64,000 nucleotides of DNA, taken from NCBI RefSeq assembly GCF_900105205.1, contig NZ_FNSQ01000005.1, forward strand, positions 310,001 through 374,000. Reading direction: 5' to 3'. This document shows positions 37,217 through 45,292 of the stretch, one piece after another. The notes below the pieces were generated by a model. The model did not search any database, was not told where the DNA came from, and saw only the letters and a program-made list of their open reading frames with translations. The stretch comes from Microbacterium hydrocarbonoxydans (GTDB taxonomy: Bacteria; Actinomycetota; Actinomycetes; Actinomycetales; Microbacteriaceae). A program made the position numbers and the translations under genes. Position 1 is the first letter of the stretch, and each line of letters opens with the position of its first letter.

Positions 37217-38103
37217 GCGCCTCGGCCCCCACGACTGCTCTGAGCATCCGCGATCTGACGATCGACATCGGGCGCCCGCTCGTGCACGGCATCTCGCTCG
37301 ACCTCGAGGCCGGCCGCATCCAGGGCCTCGCGGGCGAATCCGGATCCGGCAAGACACTCACCTCGCTCGCGGTTCTCGGACTCCTGCCCCGGCAGGCCCG
37401 TACCGGCGGATCGATCACGCTCGCGGGGGAGGAGTTGGTGGGCATGCGCCGACGGGGGCTCAACCGCATCCGCGGCAAGCGCATCGCGATGATCTTCCAG
37501 GACCCGTCGGCCTCGCTGCACCCGCAGCTGCCCATCGGTCGCCAGTTGACCGATCACATGCGCGTGCACCTCGGGCTCCGGGGCGCCGCGGCGAAGGCGC
37601 GGGCCATCGAACTGCTCGAGACGGTGCAGGTGCCGAATCCGGATGCCGCGCTCGCGCGCTACCCGCACCAGTTCTCGGGCGGTCAGCGCCAGCGCATCGC
37701 GATCGCGTGCGCCTTGGCCTGCGACCCCGAGGTGCTGCTGGCCGATGAGCCGACCACCGCCCTCGATGTGACGGTGCAGGCCGGCATCCTCCGGCTGCTG
37801 CGCGACCTCGCCATCGAGCGGAACCTCGCGGTGCTGCTCGTCACCCACGACCTCGGCGTGATGAGCGCGATCGCCGACGATGTCGCCGTGATGAAGAACG
37901 GTCGGATCGTCGAGCGCGCCGATCGGGCGACGCTGTTCCGCGACCCGCAGCACGAGTACACCCGCACGCTGCTCGCGGCCCTGCCGGGGTCGAAGCTCGA
38001 GGACACTGCGGTGGCACCGGATGCCACGGCGGTCGATCCGGTCGTCGATCCCGTCGTGCCGATCGCAGCGCCGGGTGCCGAAGAGGAGGCCGCAGATGAG
38101 TGA
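37213..38103 (+). CDS. peptide ABC transporter ATP-binding protein (DppD-like)
   Basis: 296 residues. Walker A GESGSGKT, Q-loop IFQDPSASLHPQLPIG, signature FSGGQRQR and Walker B LLADEPTTALD are intact, and the switch His is in VTHDL. A C-terminal Ala/Val/Asp/Glu-rich tail of about 40 residues is unusual. The stop overlaps the next gene start by eight bases. Confidence 0.92.
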   Translation: MSASAPTTALSIRDLTIDIGRPLVHGISLDLEAGRIQGLAGESGSGKTLTSLAVLGLLPRQARTGGSITLAGEELVGMRRRGLNRIRGKRIAMIFQDPSASLHPQLPIGRQLTDHMRVHLGLRGAAAKARAIELLETVQVPNPDAALARYPHQFSGGQRQRIAIACALACDPEVLLADEPTTALDVTVQAGILRLLRDLAIERNLAVLLVTHDLGVMSAIADDVAVMKNGRIVERADRATLFRDPQHEYTRTLLAALPGSKLEDTAVAPDATAVDPVVDPVVPIAAPGAEEEAADE

Positions 38104-38934
38104 GACAGCCGTCCTCGACGCGCGCGACGTGGTCGTGCGCTACCCCGGCAGCCCGCCGGTGATCGCCGTCGACGGCGTCTCGCTGAGCGTCGCCCCCGGC
38201 GAGACCGTGGCGCTCGTCGGCGAGTCGGGCAGTGGCAAGTCGAGCCTCGCCCGCGCGGTCGTGGGCATCGAGAAGCTCGCCGGGGGAGAGGTCCGGTTCA
38301 GGGATGCCCCGTGAAGCCGCTCGGCATCCGTCGGCGCGACCTCGCGCTCACCGGCATCCAGATGGTCTTCCAGGATCCGTCGACGTCGCTCAACCCGCGG
38401 CGCCGGGTGGGCGACCAGATCGCCGACGGCATCGCCACGGCTCGCGCTCGTGGAGCCGAGGGGTCGACGGTCGCGGAATGGCTGGAACGCGTGGGACTCC
38501 CGACCGAGGTGGCGACACGCTTCCCCCACCAGTTCTCGGGTGGTCAGAAGCAGCGTCTCGCGATCGCGCGAGCGCTCGCCGCACGGCCGTCGCTGCTCGT
38601 CGCCGACGAGCCGATCTCGGCGCTGGACGCCTCGACGCAGACCAGCGTGGCCGGACTCATGCGAGACCTCGTCGCCGAATCGGGCGCGGGGATGCTGTTC
38701 ATCTCGCACGACCTCGCGGTCGTGCGCCGCATCGCCGACCGCACCTTCGTGATGTTCGCCGGTCGGGTGCTCGAGGCGGGCGCGACGGATCGCGTGTGGT
38801 CGTCGCCGCAGCATCCGTACACTCAGGCGCTCCTCGCCGCGATCCCCGAGCCGGACGGCGCAGGTCGCATCCCGGTCGCCCCCTCGACGAACGAGCGCGT
38901 CGTGTGGTCGGAGATCGCCCCCGTCATCGACTGA
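38096..38934 (+). pseudogene. peptide ABC transporter ATP-binding protein (DppF-like), frameshifted
   Basis: Two overlapping frames together make one ATPase. The first (38096-38314, 72 aa) holds Walker A GESGSGKSS and stops after GGEVRFRDAP. The second (GTG 38311 to 38934, 207 aa) continues with the Q-loop VFQDPSTSLNP, signature FSGGQKQR, Walker B LLVADEPISALD and switch His in ISHDL. One extra base in the CCCCG run at 38307-38311 would restore a 280-residue protein reading DAPVKPLG. It may be a true mutation, a sequencing error, or a split gene kept alive by GTGA coupling. Confidence 0.75.
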
Positions 38935-39068
38935 CGCTCGGTCTGTCGCCCCGTGTGGCGGACTTCGCCGTGATGGGCGGCTCATATGCTGCCGGATCTC
39001 CGCCCCACGGGGAGCTCTCCGCCTGTCGCGGCGCGGTCATCCGCGCATCAGCGATCCTGCCGAACGCA

Positions 39069-39101
39069 CTGCGGGCCGAGGCGATTCGCCCCGGCCCGCA
39101 G
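39069..39101 (-). terminator. terminator of the lipoprotein gene
   Basis: CTGCGGGCC (39069-39077) pairs perfectly with GGCCCGCAG (39093-39101), with an inner GGCGA/TCGCC stem. It is 15 bases beyond the minus-strand stop. It could also stop readthrough from the ABC operon. Confidence 0.7.
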
Positions 39102-39116
39102 CTTCAGTTCAGTGGA

Positions 39117-39818
39117 TCAGAGCGGAGCCTTGATGTCCTGCTCGACATCCCACTCGGTGACCTCCATCGTGATCTCGATCTCCTGGCCGGCGGCCTCGGA
39201 GTTCGCGGTCGAGGCGAGCACGACGTAGTCCGAGGAGACCTCGTAGACGATGTCGACCGAGACGCCCTGCATCTCGGAGGTGCCGGAGACGAGGTAGACG
39301 TCCTCGCCGAGGCGGGTTCCGGTGCCGGTGACGGTGAACTCGCCCGTCAGCGCGCCGGCTGCCGTCGCGGGGTCGGTCTCGGCGATGGTCGCGGCGCCGG
39401 TGCTCAGGCCCGCGATGACCGGGTCGGACGAGTTCGGGTCGGCGACCTGCCACTCGCTCGTAGAGGACTTGACCCAGACGTCGTCGCCGATCACGATCAG
39501 CGATCCCGCGGGCGAGATCGACTCGACCGCGTCGGTCGACGGGTTGTAGCGCGCGGTCGACTCCATGCCGAGGATGGTGGTCTTCGCGGCGTAGCCGGAG
39601 CTGTCGTTCATCGACTCCGTGATGCAGGTGCCGAGCTCGGCGCCGTCGATCGTGGCGCCCTCCGCGAGCTCTGGGCAGTTCGATTCCGGTGCGGTGGTCT
39701 CTTCCGCTCCGGCGGCGGGCTTCTCGTCGGCGGGCTTCTCAGAGCCTCCTGCGGAACAGCCGGTGAGCAATACGGCGGCGGTCAGGACGATGCCGACCCC
39801 CCACTTGTTGACGCGCAT
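39117..39818 (-). CDS. lipoprotein of unknown function (LppX/LprG-like size)
   Basis: 233 residues with a lipoprotein signal (LLTG before Cys21), a Lys/Pro/Ala/Glu-rich linker and a mature domain of about 170 residues containing YNPSTDAVESISPAGSLIVIGDDVWVKSSTSEWQVAD. The pattern (a threshold on variable and parameter-like strands) resembles LppX/LprAFG-type or DUF-type cell-envelope lipoproteins, but I cannot place it firmly. ATG 39818 has GAAGGGGGAA upstream and matches the lipobox position. It is divergent from rpsF. Confidence 0.75.
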   Translation of the reverse strand: MRVNKWGVGIVLTAAVLLTGCSAGGSEKPADEKPAAGAEETTAPESNCPELAEGATIDGAELGTCITESMNDSSGYAAKTTILGMESTARYNPSTDAVESISPAGSLIVIGDDVWVKSSTSEWQVADPNSSDPVIAGLSTGAATIAETDPATAAGALTGEFTVTGTGTRLGEDVYLVSGTSEMQGVSVDIVYEVSSDYVVLASTANSEAAGQEIEITMEVTEWDVEQDIKAPL

Positions 39819-39924
39819 GGCGCTTCCCCCTTCGGTCGTGTGCGCGCTGACTCTCATCGCGCACGGATACCAGCATGCCAAGTCCGACGCTCGGGTGGTG
39901 GAGGCAGACCGAAGGTTTCTCCGC

Positions 39925-40045
39925 TAGACTGTCAAGGTTGTCTGCCATCAGGCGCCCACTCGGGCGGCTCGGCGGATGACGTGCACACACCCTCCTGCTC
40001 CCGGGAAAGTCCCGGAAGCCGTTCTAGTCCGAAGGAGGTGGGTAA
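39925..40045 (+). promoter_or_regulatory. rpsF promoter and leader
   Basis: TAGACT (39925-39930) is a good -10 box; no clear -35 is seen. The leader of about 110 bases contains a perfect hairpin CCGGGA-AAG-TCCCGG (40001-40015) and ends in a strong Shine-Dalgarno sequence GAAGGAGGTG (40031-40040). In many bacteria the S6:S18 complex binds a bulged hairpin in this leader; whether this hairpin plays that role is not shown. Confidence 0.5.
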
Positions 40046-40414
40046 GTGACGCACCAGTACGAACTCATGGTCATTCTGACCCCCGAGATCGACGAGCGCC
40101 AGGTCGCCCCTACGCTCGACAAGTTCCTGAAGGTCATCACCAACGATGGTGGCTCGATTGACAAGGTCGACATCTGGGGCAAGCGCCGTCTGGCTTACGA
40201 GATCCAGAAGAAGAACGAGGGCATCTACGCCGTCGTCAACTTCACCGCTACCAGCGAGGCCACGCAGGAGCTCGACCGTCAGCTGAAGCTGAACGAGCAG
40301 ATCATGCGTACGAAGGTCCTCCGCTCTGAGGAAGCTCAGGCGATGGTCGCTTCGGAGGCCAAGCGCTCTGAAGAGAAGGCTGCCCGCAAGGCCGCCAAGG
40401 CTGCGAAGGCCTGA
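40046..40414 (+). CDS. rpsF: 30S ribosomal protein S6
   Basis: 122 residues from GTG 40046. It begins [19 protein letters not shown], the S6 N-terminus, and contains [20 protein letters not shown]; the tail is a Lys/Ala-rich extension common in actinobacteria. It binds S18 in the platform of the 30S subunit. It is first in the rpsF-ssb-rpsR-rplI operon, five bases before ssb. Confidence 0.98.
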   Translation: MTHQYELMVILTPEIDERQVAPTLDKFLKVITNDGGSIDKVDIWGKRRLAYEIQKKNEGIYAVVNFTATSEATQELDRQLKLNEQIMRTKVLRSEEAQAMVASEAKRSEEKAARKAAKAAKA

Positions 40415-40419
40415 GTCCG

Positions 40420-40929
40420 ATGGCCGGCGAAACAGTCATCACCGTGGTGGGAAACCTCACGGCCGACCCCGAGCTGCGCTACACGCAGAACGGACTGCCG
40501 GTGGCGAACTTCACCATCGCTTCGACGCCTCGGAACTTCGATCGCGCCGCCAACGAGTGGAAGGACGGCGAAGCGCTGTTCCTCCGTGCGTCGGTCTGGC
40601 GTGAGTTCGCCGAGCACGTGGCGGGTTCGCTGACCAAGGGTATGCGCGTCATGGCGCAGGGCCGTCTGCGTCAGCGCTCCTACCAGGACCGCGAGGGCAA
40701 CCAGCGCACCGCGATCGAGCTGGAGGTCGACGAGATCGGCCCCTCGCTCCGGTACGCGACCGCGCAGGTCACCCGTGCGGCGTCGACCGGTGGCGGCGGC
40801 GGTGGCGGACAGTCCCGTCCCGCACAGCAGCAGCAGGTGTCGGAAGAGCCGTGGTCCACGCCCGGCTCGTCGACGAGCGCAGATGCCTGGAGCACTCCGG
40901 GCAGCTTCGGCGACGACACCCCCTTCTGA
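40420..40929 (+). CDS. ssb: single-stranded DNA-binding protein
   Basis: 169 residues. The OB fold starts [19 protein letters not shown], and the ribbon with [18 protein letters not shown] follows. A Gly/Gln/Ser/Pro-rich linker leads to the acidic tail DDTPF, which recruits replication and repair proteins. It is the essential SSB of chromosome replication, encoded between two ribosomal protein genes as usual. Confidence 0.98.
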   Translation: MAGETVITVVGNLTADPELRYTQNGLPVANFTIASTPRNFDRAANEWKDGEALFLRASVWREFAEHVAGSLTKGMRVMAQGRLRQRSYQDREGNQRTAIELEVDEIGPSLRYATAQVTRAASTGGGGGGGQSRPAQQQQVSEEPWSTPGSSTSADAWSTPGSFGDDTPF

Positions 40930-40940
40930 AACAGGATCTC

Positions 40941-40958
40941 CGGATGCTTCGGCATCCG
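40941..40958 (+). other. hairpin between ssb and rpsR (GGATGC inverted pair)
   Basis: CGGATGC-TTCG-GCATCCG, a seven-base perfect stem with a stable UUCG-type tetraloop, 12 bases after the ssb stop and 22 bases before rpsR. It is not followed by a U-run, so processing, stability or partial termination is likelier than full termination. Confidence 0.6.
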
Positions 40959-40979
40959 ACTCATAACTAAGGAAAAACA

Positions 40980-41234
40980 ATGGCTGGAAAGTCGAGCGGC
41001 GACCGCCGCAAGCCGCGGAAGGGTGGCAAGCCCACCGCTCCCGCGAAGTCGATCCGGGTCGGAGTCATCGATTACAAGGATGTCTCCACCCTCCGTAAGT
41101 TCGTCTCGGAGCGCGGCAAGATCCGCGCCCGTCGTATCACCGGTGTCTCGGTGCAGGAGCAGCGTCTGATCGCTACCGCGATCAAGAACGCACGCGAGAT
41201 GGCGCTCCTGCCCTACGCTGGCGCCGGCCGGTAA
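40980..41234 (+). CDS. rpsR: 30S ribosomal protein S18
   Basis: 84 residues, basic, with [27 protein letters not shown], the conserved S18 core that contacts S6 and 16S rRNA. No CxxC zinc motif is present, so this is the zinc-independent (C-) form. The start ATG follows AAGGAAAAACA. Confidence 0.98.
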   Translation: MAGKSSGDRRKPRKGGKPTAPAKSIRVGVIDYKDVSTLRKFVSERGKIRARRITGVSVQEQRLIATAIKNAREMALLPYAGAGR

Positions 41235-41245
41235 GGGGTATCGAG

Positions 41246-41698
41246 ATGGCAAAGCTGATTCTCACGAACGAGGTCGCCGGGCTCGGTAGCGCCGGTGACG
41301 TGGTCGAGGTCAAGAACGGGTACGCCCGCAACTACCTCATCCCCCAGGGCTTCGCTACGGCGTGGACCCGCGGTGGCGAAAAGCAGGTCGCTTCGATCCA
41401 GGCTGCTCGTCAGGCTCGCGCGATCCACGATCGCGACGAGGCCGTGGCCCTGAAGAACTCCCTCGAGAACACCAAGGTGCGCCTGGCCGTCAAGGCCGGC
41501 AACGAGGGTCGTCTCTTCGGTTCGGTCAAGACCGATCACATCGCGGATGCTGTCGCAGCCGCAGGTCTCGGTTCGATCGACAAGCGCAAGGTGCACATCA
41601 CGTCGGCGATCAAGTCGACCGGTGAGCACGAGGCCACGGTTCGTCTGCACGACGACGTGACCGCAGTCATCACGCTGCAGGTCGTCGCCGCCAAGTAA
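41246..41698 (+). CDS. rplI: 50S ribosomal protein L9
   Basis: 150 residues. It has the L9 N-domain start [34 protein letters not shown], the long connecting helix and the C-terminal rRNA-binding domain. It is last in the operon, 11 bases after rpsR, and is followed by a strong terminator. Confidence 0.98.
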   Translation: MAKLILTNEVAGLGSAGDVVEVKNGYARNYLIPQGFATAWTRGGEKQVASIQAARQARAIHDRDEAVALKNSLENTKVRLAVKAGNEGRLFGSVKTDHIADAVAAAGLGSIDKRKVHITSAIKSTGEHEATVRLHDDVTAVITLQVVAAK

Positions 41699-41713
41699 GG
41701 CGCGACGCTCTCG

Positions 41714-41745
41714 AACGCCCCCTGTCCTCCGGGACAGGGGGCGTT
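41714..41745 (+). terminator. terminator of the rpsF operon
   Basis: A perfect 13-bp stem AACGCCCCCTGTC (41714-41726) / GACAGGGGGCGTT (41733-41745) with a six-base loop, then TTCTGCG. It begins 16 bases after the rplI stop. Confidence 0.85.
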
Positions 41746-41773
41746 CTGCGTGCCCTGGGGACAGGAGGGCACG

Positions 41774-41888
41774 ACGGATGCCCCGCGCTGGGGACGCGAG
41801 GCATCCGTGAACTGTGCGGCACCGCAGATGACGACGGAGGACTGGGGATTCTCCGACCGTCCGGGATCCGCACACCGACGGTGCCGCA
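41774..41888. repeat. two inverted repeats in the rplI-surface protein spacer
   Basis: ACGGATGCC (41774-41782) / GGCATCCGT (41800-41808) and TGCGGCACCG (41815-41824) / CGGTGCCGCA (41879-41888) are perfect inverted pairs. The first is again built of the GGATGCC word. They lie between convergent transcripts and may terminate the minus-strand surface-protein gene. Confidence 0.5.
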
Positions 41889-41926
41889 TCTCCTCCCCCG
41901 AGGATGACGACACCGCCGGGGTATGG

Positions 41927-43603
41927 CTACGCCGTCAGGTGACGACGACGCAGCATCCCTGCTCCGAGGAGCAGGAGAAGGACTGCGACCACGGCGAGTC
42001 CGAGCGAGGACGAGCCGCCGGTGGCGGCCAGTCCCTGCGCGGATCCGGCCGCCATCACGGAGACGCCACCGGTGACGGTCACTGTCGTGCCGCCGTCGGT
42101 CCCGGGCTGCGTGGCGGGATCAGTTCCCGGGTCCGTTCCGGGATCGGTGCCGGGGTCGGTTCCCGGGTCCGTTCCCGGGTCGGTGCCCGGGTCGGTTCCC
42201 GGGCCGGTGCCGGGGTCGGTCACGGTGCTCTCGCCACCCACGGCGATCGCGTTGCCGCCGATCGTGATCGGAAGCGTGATCGGGGCGGTGACCTGCGTGC
42301 CGCCGAGGATGCCGTCGTCACCGGTGGTGGTGCTGCCGGTGCCGGTTCCGCCGGTGGCGGGGGTGGTGCCGGTTCCGCCGGTGACGGCGCTGTCTCCGAG
42401 GACGGAGATGGCGTTGCCGGTGGCGGTCACGGGTGCGGTGACGGGGGCGGTGACCTGGGTGCCGCCGAGGATGCCGTCGTCACCAGTGGTGGTGCTGCCG
42501 GTGCCGGTTCCGCCGGTGGCGGGGGTGGTGCCGGTTCCGCCGGTGACGGCGCTGTCTCCGAGGACGGAGATGGCGTTGCCGGTGGCGGTCACGGGTGCGG
42601 TGACGGGGGCGGTGACCTGGGTGCCGCCGAGGATGCCGTCGTCACCAGTGGTGGTGCTGCCGGTGCCGGTTCCGCCGGTGGCGGGGGTGGTGCCGGTTCC
42701 GCCGGTGACGGCGCTGTCTCCGAGGACGGAGATGGCGTTGCCGGTGGCGGTCACGGGTGCGGTGACGGGGGCGGTGACCTGGGTGCCGCCGAGGATGCCG
42801 TCGTCACCGGTCGTGGTGTTGCCGGTTCCGGTTCCGCCGGTGGCGGGGGCGGTTCCCGGTGCCGATCCGCTCGTCGACGAGCTCTCGCCGAGGAGCGAGA
42901 TCGCGTTGCCCGAGACGGTCACAGGAGCCGTGACAGGCGCGACGGCCTGGGTGCCGCCGCCGATGCTGTCAGAACCCGACGTCGTCGGGGCCGTCGAACC
43001 GGTCGCGGAGCCGCTCGAGGATGCCGGTGCTGCGGCATCCTCTGTCTGGGCGTCGCTCTCACCGAGGACGGCGAGAGAGTTGCCCGACACGGTGATCGGG
43101 ACGTCGACCTGCAGCAGGGCCTGGGTGCCCGACAGCAGTCCGTCGACGCCGTTCGTCGTGATCGAGGGGGCGGGCGCGGTCGGTGCCGGGGCCTGGGGAG
43201 CCTCGGCCGGCGTTGCCGGTGCGGTCTCGCTCGACGACTCGCCGAGGACGCTGATCGCGTTGCCGTCAACCGTGACCGGCAGGGTCACATCCACGACGGC
43301 CTGGGTGCCGGAGGCGGTGCCGGAGTCGCCGCTCGTGCTGGGAGCAGGAGCAGGAGCGGGAGCGGGAGCGGGAGCGGGAGCCGGAGCAGGGGCGGGTGCC
43401 GGCTGCGCCGTGGACGTTCCGAGCACCGAGATCGCGTTGTCGACGATCGTGACGGGGACCGAGATCGGGGCTACGGCCTGGGTGCCCGAGAGCAGCCCGT
43501 CCTCTCCCGATGTGTCGGCCGCGTTGGCGGCGGTTGCGCCGAGCAGGGTGATCCCGCCGGCGAGCAGCGTGCCCCATAGGGCCCGCTTGATGAAAGTACG
43601 CAT
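41927..43603 (-). CDS. surface protein with eight chaplin-like repeats and LAxTG tail
   Basis: 558 residues. After a signal peptide (WGTLLAGGITLLGATAANA) come eight repeats of about 28 residues on the pattern GGTQVTAPVTAPVTATGNAISVLG. This spacing (SGxQ-PV-PV-GN-I-V-G) closely follows the chaplin core of Streptomyces, but the repeats have no cysteine. Linkers are PA repeats, then TGGTGTG; repeats 5-7 are identical. A run of PGTD units precedes LAATGG, one helix and RRRHLTA, a sortase-type tail. It is probably an amyloid-prone, hydrophobic surface coat protein (inference). A strong AGGAGAAGG ribosome site precedes ATG 43603. Confidence 0.8.
   Translation of the reverse strand: MRTFIKRALWGTLLAGGITLLGATAANAADTSGEDGLLSGTQAVAPISVPVTIVDNAISVLGTSTAQPAPAPAPAPAPAPAPAPAPAPSTSGDSGTASGTQAVVDVTLPVTVDGNAISVLGESSSETAPATPAEAPQAPAPTAPAPSITTNGVDGLLSGTQALLQVDVPITVSGNSLAVLGESDAQTEDAAAPASSSGSATGSTAPTTSGSDSIGGGTQAVAPVTAPVTVSGNAISLLGESSSTSGSAPGTAPATGGTGTGNTTTGDDGILGGTQVTAPVTAPVTATGNAISVLGDSAVTGGTGTTPATGGTGTGSTTTGDDGILGGTQVTAPVTAPVTATGNAISVLGDSAVTGGTGTTPATGGTGTGSTTTGDDGILGGTQVTAPVTAPVTATGNAISVLGDSAVTGGTGTTPATGGTGTGSTTTGDDGILGGTQVTAPITLPITIGGNAIAVGGESTVTDPGTGPGTDPGTDPGTDPGTDPGTDPGTDPGTDPATQPGTDGGTTVTVTGGVSVMAAGSAQGLAATGGSSSLGLAVVAVLLLLLGAGMLRRRHLTA
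42308..42793 (-). repeat. 162-bp tandem repeat, three units
   Basis: The word GATGCCGTCGTCACC recurs at 42308, 42470, 42632 and 42794, an exact 162-bp period (54 codons). The units are almost identical at the DNA level, differing only in scattered bases such as CACCGG/CACCAG. They encode repeats 5-7 of the surface protein and their linkers, and are prone to copy-number change and misassembly. Confidence 0.85.
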
Positions 43604-43644
43604 GATGACCTTCTCCTGACTGGAATTGGGTGTGTCCGGATGGG

Positions 43645-43671
43645 TGCGCGCGAAGAGAATGTGCGCGCGCA
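43645..43671 (-). terminator. hairpin between the two surface-protein genes
   Basis: TGCGCGCG (43645-43652) pairs with CGCGCGCA (43664-43671). It stands 42 bases after the stop of the upstream minus-strand gene and 42 bases before the chaplin-like gene start, so the latter probably has its own promoter nearby. Confidence 0.5.
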
Positions 43672-43712
43672 GCACGTCATCTGTCGTTCACAGGGAACGA
43701 CCGGACTACCCG

Positions 43713-44738
43713 TCAGTCAGGAGAGACGTCGGTGTCGGCGACCAGCGACGTCGGGAGGACGTCGTCGGGTGCGCCAGGAGTGCGTTCCACAGCACGGAAC
43801 GCAGGAATGCCCACGTCGCTGAGGCGCGCGTGGGAGAGAGCGGATGCCCCGCCGGATGCGGCGGAAGAGGAGGGGACGGCGGGTGCGCCGACCGGAGGAG
43901 CAGCGGGAGTGCCCTCGCCGTCGGTTGCGGGCGCGCTCGTAGCCGGCGCAGCGAGGAGTGCTGCCGGAGCGGAGTCGGATGCGGCGTCAGCGGGGTCGGA
44001 GATCGCCGGTCGAGCGGACGCACTCGTCACCATGTCATTCCGAGCGGACCAGGCGGACGACGGACGCGCAGAATCGGGCGTCGGGAGCGGAGATGCGCTG
44101 CCGGGCGTGGCAGGATCGAGCGCGCCGAGCACCGGCGGCACGGTCTCATCCACGATGCCGCCGACGATGTCGGTGGAGGCGTCGACGACTCCAGTCAGAT
44201 CATCGAGAAGTGTGGTGACGCCCAGTTCGTCGATCACGTGGCCGACGACGGGCAGTGCGGAGACCGCATCCCGCACCGGCGCCACGACCTGCGACGCCGG
44301 AGAATCCTGCAGAAGGTCTGTGACAGGCTCGACGACGGCCTGGGCGGTGTCCGTCACCGCGGTGACGACCGGAGCCGCCACCGGCCCCACGACGGGAGCC
44401 TTCGTGACGGTCTCGGAGACGTGCTCGACGACCGGCGGGGCGGCCTGCTGCACGGGAGCGACCACCTGGGTCACGACGGGAGCCACCACCTGTGTGACGA
44501 CCGGCTTCACGACCTGCGTCACCACCGGCTTCGTCACGGCCGTGACGGTGTCGCCGACGGATGACACGGTCTGGCTGACGACGGAGGTCACACCGCCGAG
44601 CAGCGGAGCGTCGGTCTCCTCATCGGCATGGGCGGAAGATCCTCCGGTCAGAACCGTGATCGTCGCCCACGCAAGCGCGCCCAAGCCACCCCAGAGGGCG
44701 ACGGCAGGTAGGCCGCGCCGGGTTGCCTGAGCGTTCAC
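43713..44738 (-). CDS. secreted PVVTQVV-repeat protein of unknown function
   Basis: 341 residues from GTG 44738 with GGGAGGGAA upstream. The signal peptide (VALWGGLGALAWATITVLTGGSSAHA) is followed by a valine-rich amphipathic region with four PVVTQVV units (KPVVTQVVKPVVTQVVAPVV and onward), then low-complexity Ala/Ser/Pro sequence. No sortase motif, lipobox or known domain is present. Its adjacency to the chaplin-like gene suggests a related surface role. The mature protein has no cysteine. Confidence 0.7.
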   Translation of the reverse strand: MNAQATRRGLPAVALWGGLGALAWATITVLTGGSSAHADEETDAPLLGGVTSVVSQTVSSVGDTVTAVTKPVVTQVVKPVVTQVVAPVVTQVVAPVQQAAPPVVEHVSETVTKAPVVGPVAAPVVTAVTDTAQAVVEPVTDLLQDSPASQVVAPVRDAVSALPVVGHVIDELGVTTLLDDLTGVVDASTDIVGGIVDETVPPVLGALDPATPGSASPLPTPDSARPSSAWSARNDMVTSASARPAISDPADAASDSAPAALLAAPATSAPATDGEGTPAAPPVGAPAVPSSSAASGGASALSHARLSDVGIPAFRAVERTPGAPDDVLPTSLVADTDVSPD

Positions 44739-44801
44739 GTCGACTTCCCTCCCCCGAGAGACGATCGTTCGTTCCGACGCACATCGCGTCGATTGGGGGT
44801 G

Positions 44802-44830
44802 ACGATACTCCCGGTATATCGCGTTGTCTA
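44802..44830 (-). promoter_or_regulatory. promoter of the PVVTQVV-repeat gene
   Basis: On the minus strand, TAGACA (44830-44825), a 17-base spacer and TATCGT (44807-44802): a near-consensus -35, a fair -10 and ideal spacing. The predicted start is near 44795, giving a leader of about 57 bases. Confidence 0.6.
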
Positions 44831-45292
44831 GGGGGATCTGCTCGAAAACGATGACATCTCGCGCACTGTTTCCCGGGGTTGCGGACTGCGACGCGCCCGC
44901 CGAAATCTCGGCTTGACTTTCCCCAGGTTCTACACATCCCGCACCGGATTCCATGAACCTTCAACGGGGGGTTGAAGCACATTCTCATCCACAGGGTGGG
45001 GAAACGGTAAACCCCAGTTCGGCGGCAAAAAGAAAAGTTCGACGCGAGGTAGTCCACCGGGTTATCCACACCCGTTCTGCACAGACACTCCGGACTTGTT
45101 CGCACGCTCTCCACAGTGTTATCCACAGGCTGTGTTGCGACCGAAAACCCGCGCTCGTAGCGTGGGCGAGCGACCCGATGTCGGAAGTGCCTGATTTGCT
45201 GTGCAGACGGCCCTTCACGAACGGACATCACAGTGCGCGGCCGGCCCCACCGGCTCCGCAGGCCGGGAGAACGTCGCAGCGAAGGGAGCAGT
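44831..45292. other. dnaB upstream spacer with DnaA-box sequences
   Basis: About 460 bases of non-coding, comparatively A/T-rich DNA (for example 45001-45050). Two perfect DnaA boxes TTATCCACA occur at 45062-45070 and 45119-45127, plus near-matches TCATCCACA (44985-44993) and TCTCCACAG (45109-45117), all in the same orientation. No dnaA or dnaN gene is present, so this is not shown to be oriC; it may regulate dnaB or titrate DnaA. GAAGGGAGC before the dnaB GTG is its ribosome site. Confidence 0.6.

Noticed and set aside
42308..42793. Regular direct repeats resembling a CRISPR array
   Set aside because: The period is 162 bp, the whole unit is repeated without distinct spacers, and the frame is open across it; it is a coding tandem repeat.
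41750..43579. A 609-codon plus-strand open frame opposite the chaplin-like gene
   Set aside because: It is a mirror of repetitive GC-rich coding sequence, giving Gly/Asp repeats without signal, domain or ribosome site; the minus strand gives a signal peptide, repeats and a sortase tail.
44831..45292. Chromosomal origin oriC
   Set aside because: Two perfect DnaA boxes occur, but no dnaA or dnaN gene is adjacent, and the boxes number too few and lie in one orientation. Recorded as a DnaA-box spacer only.
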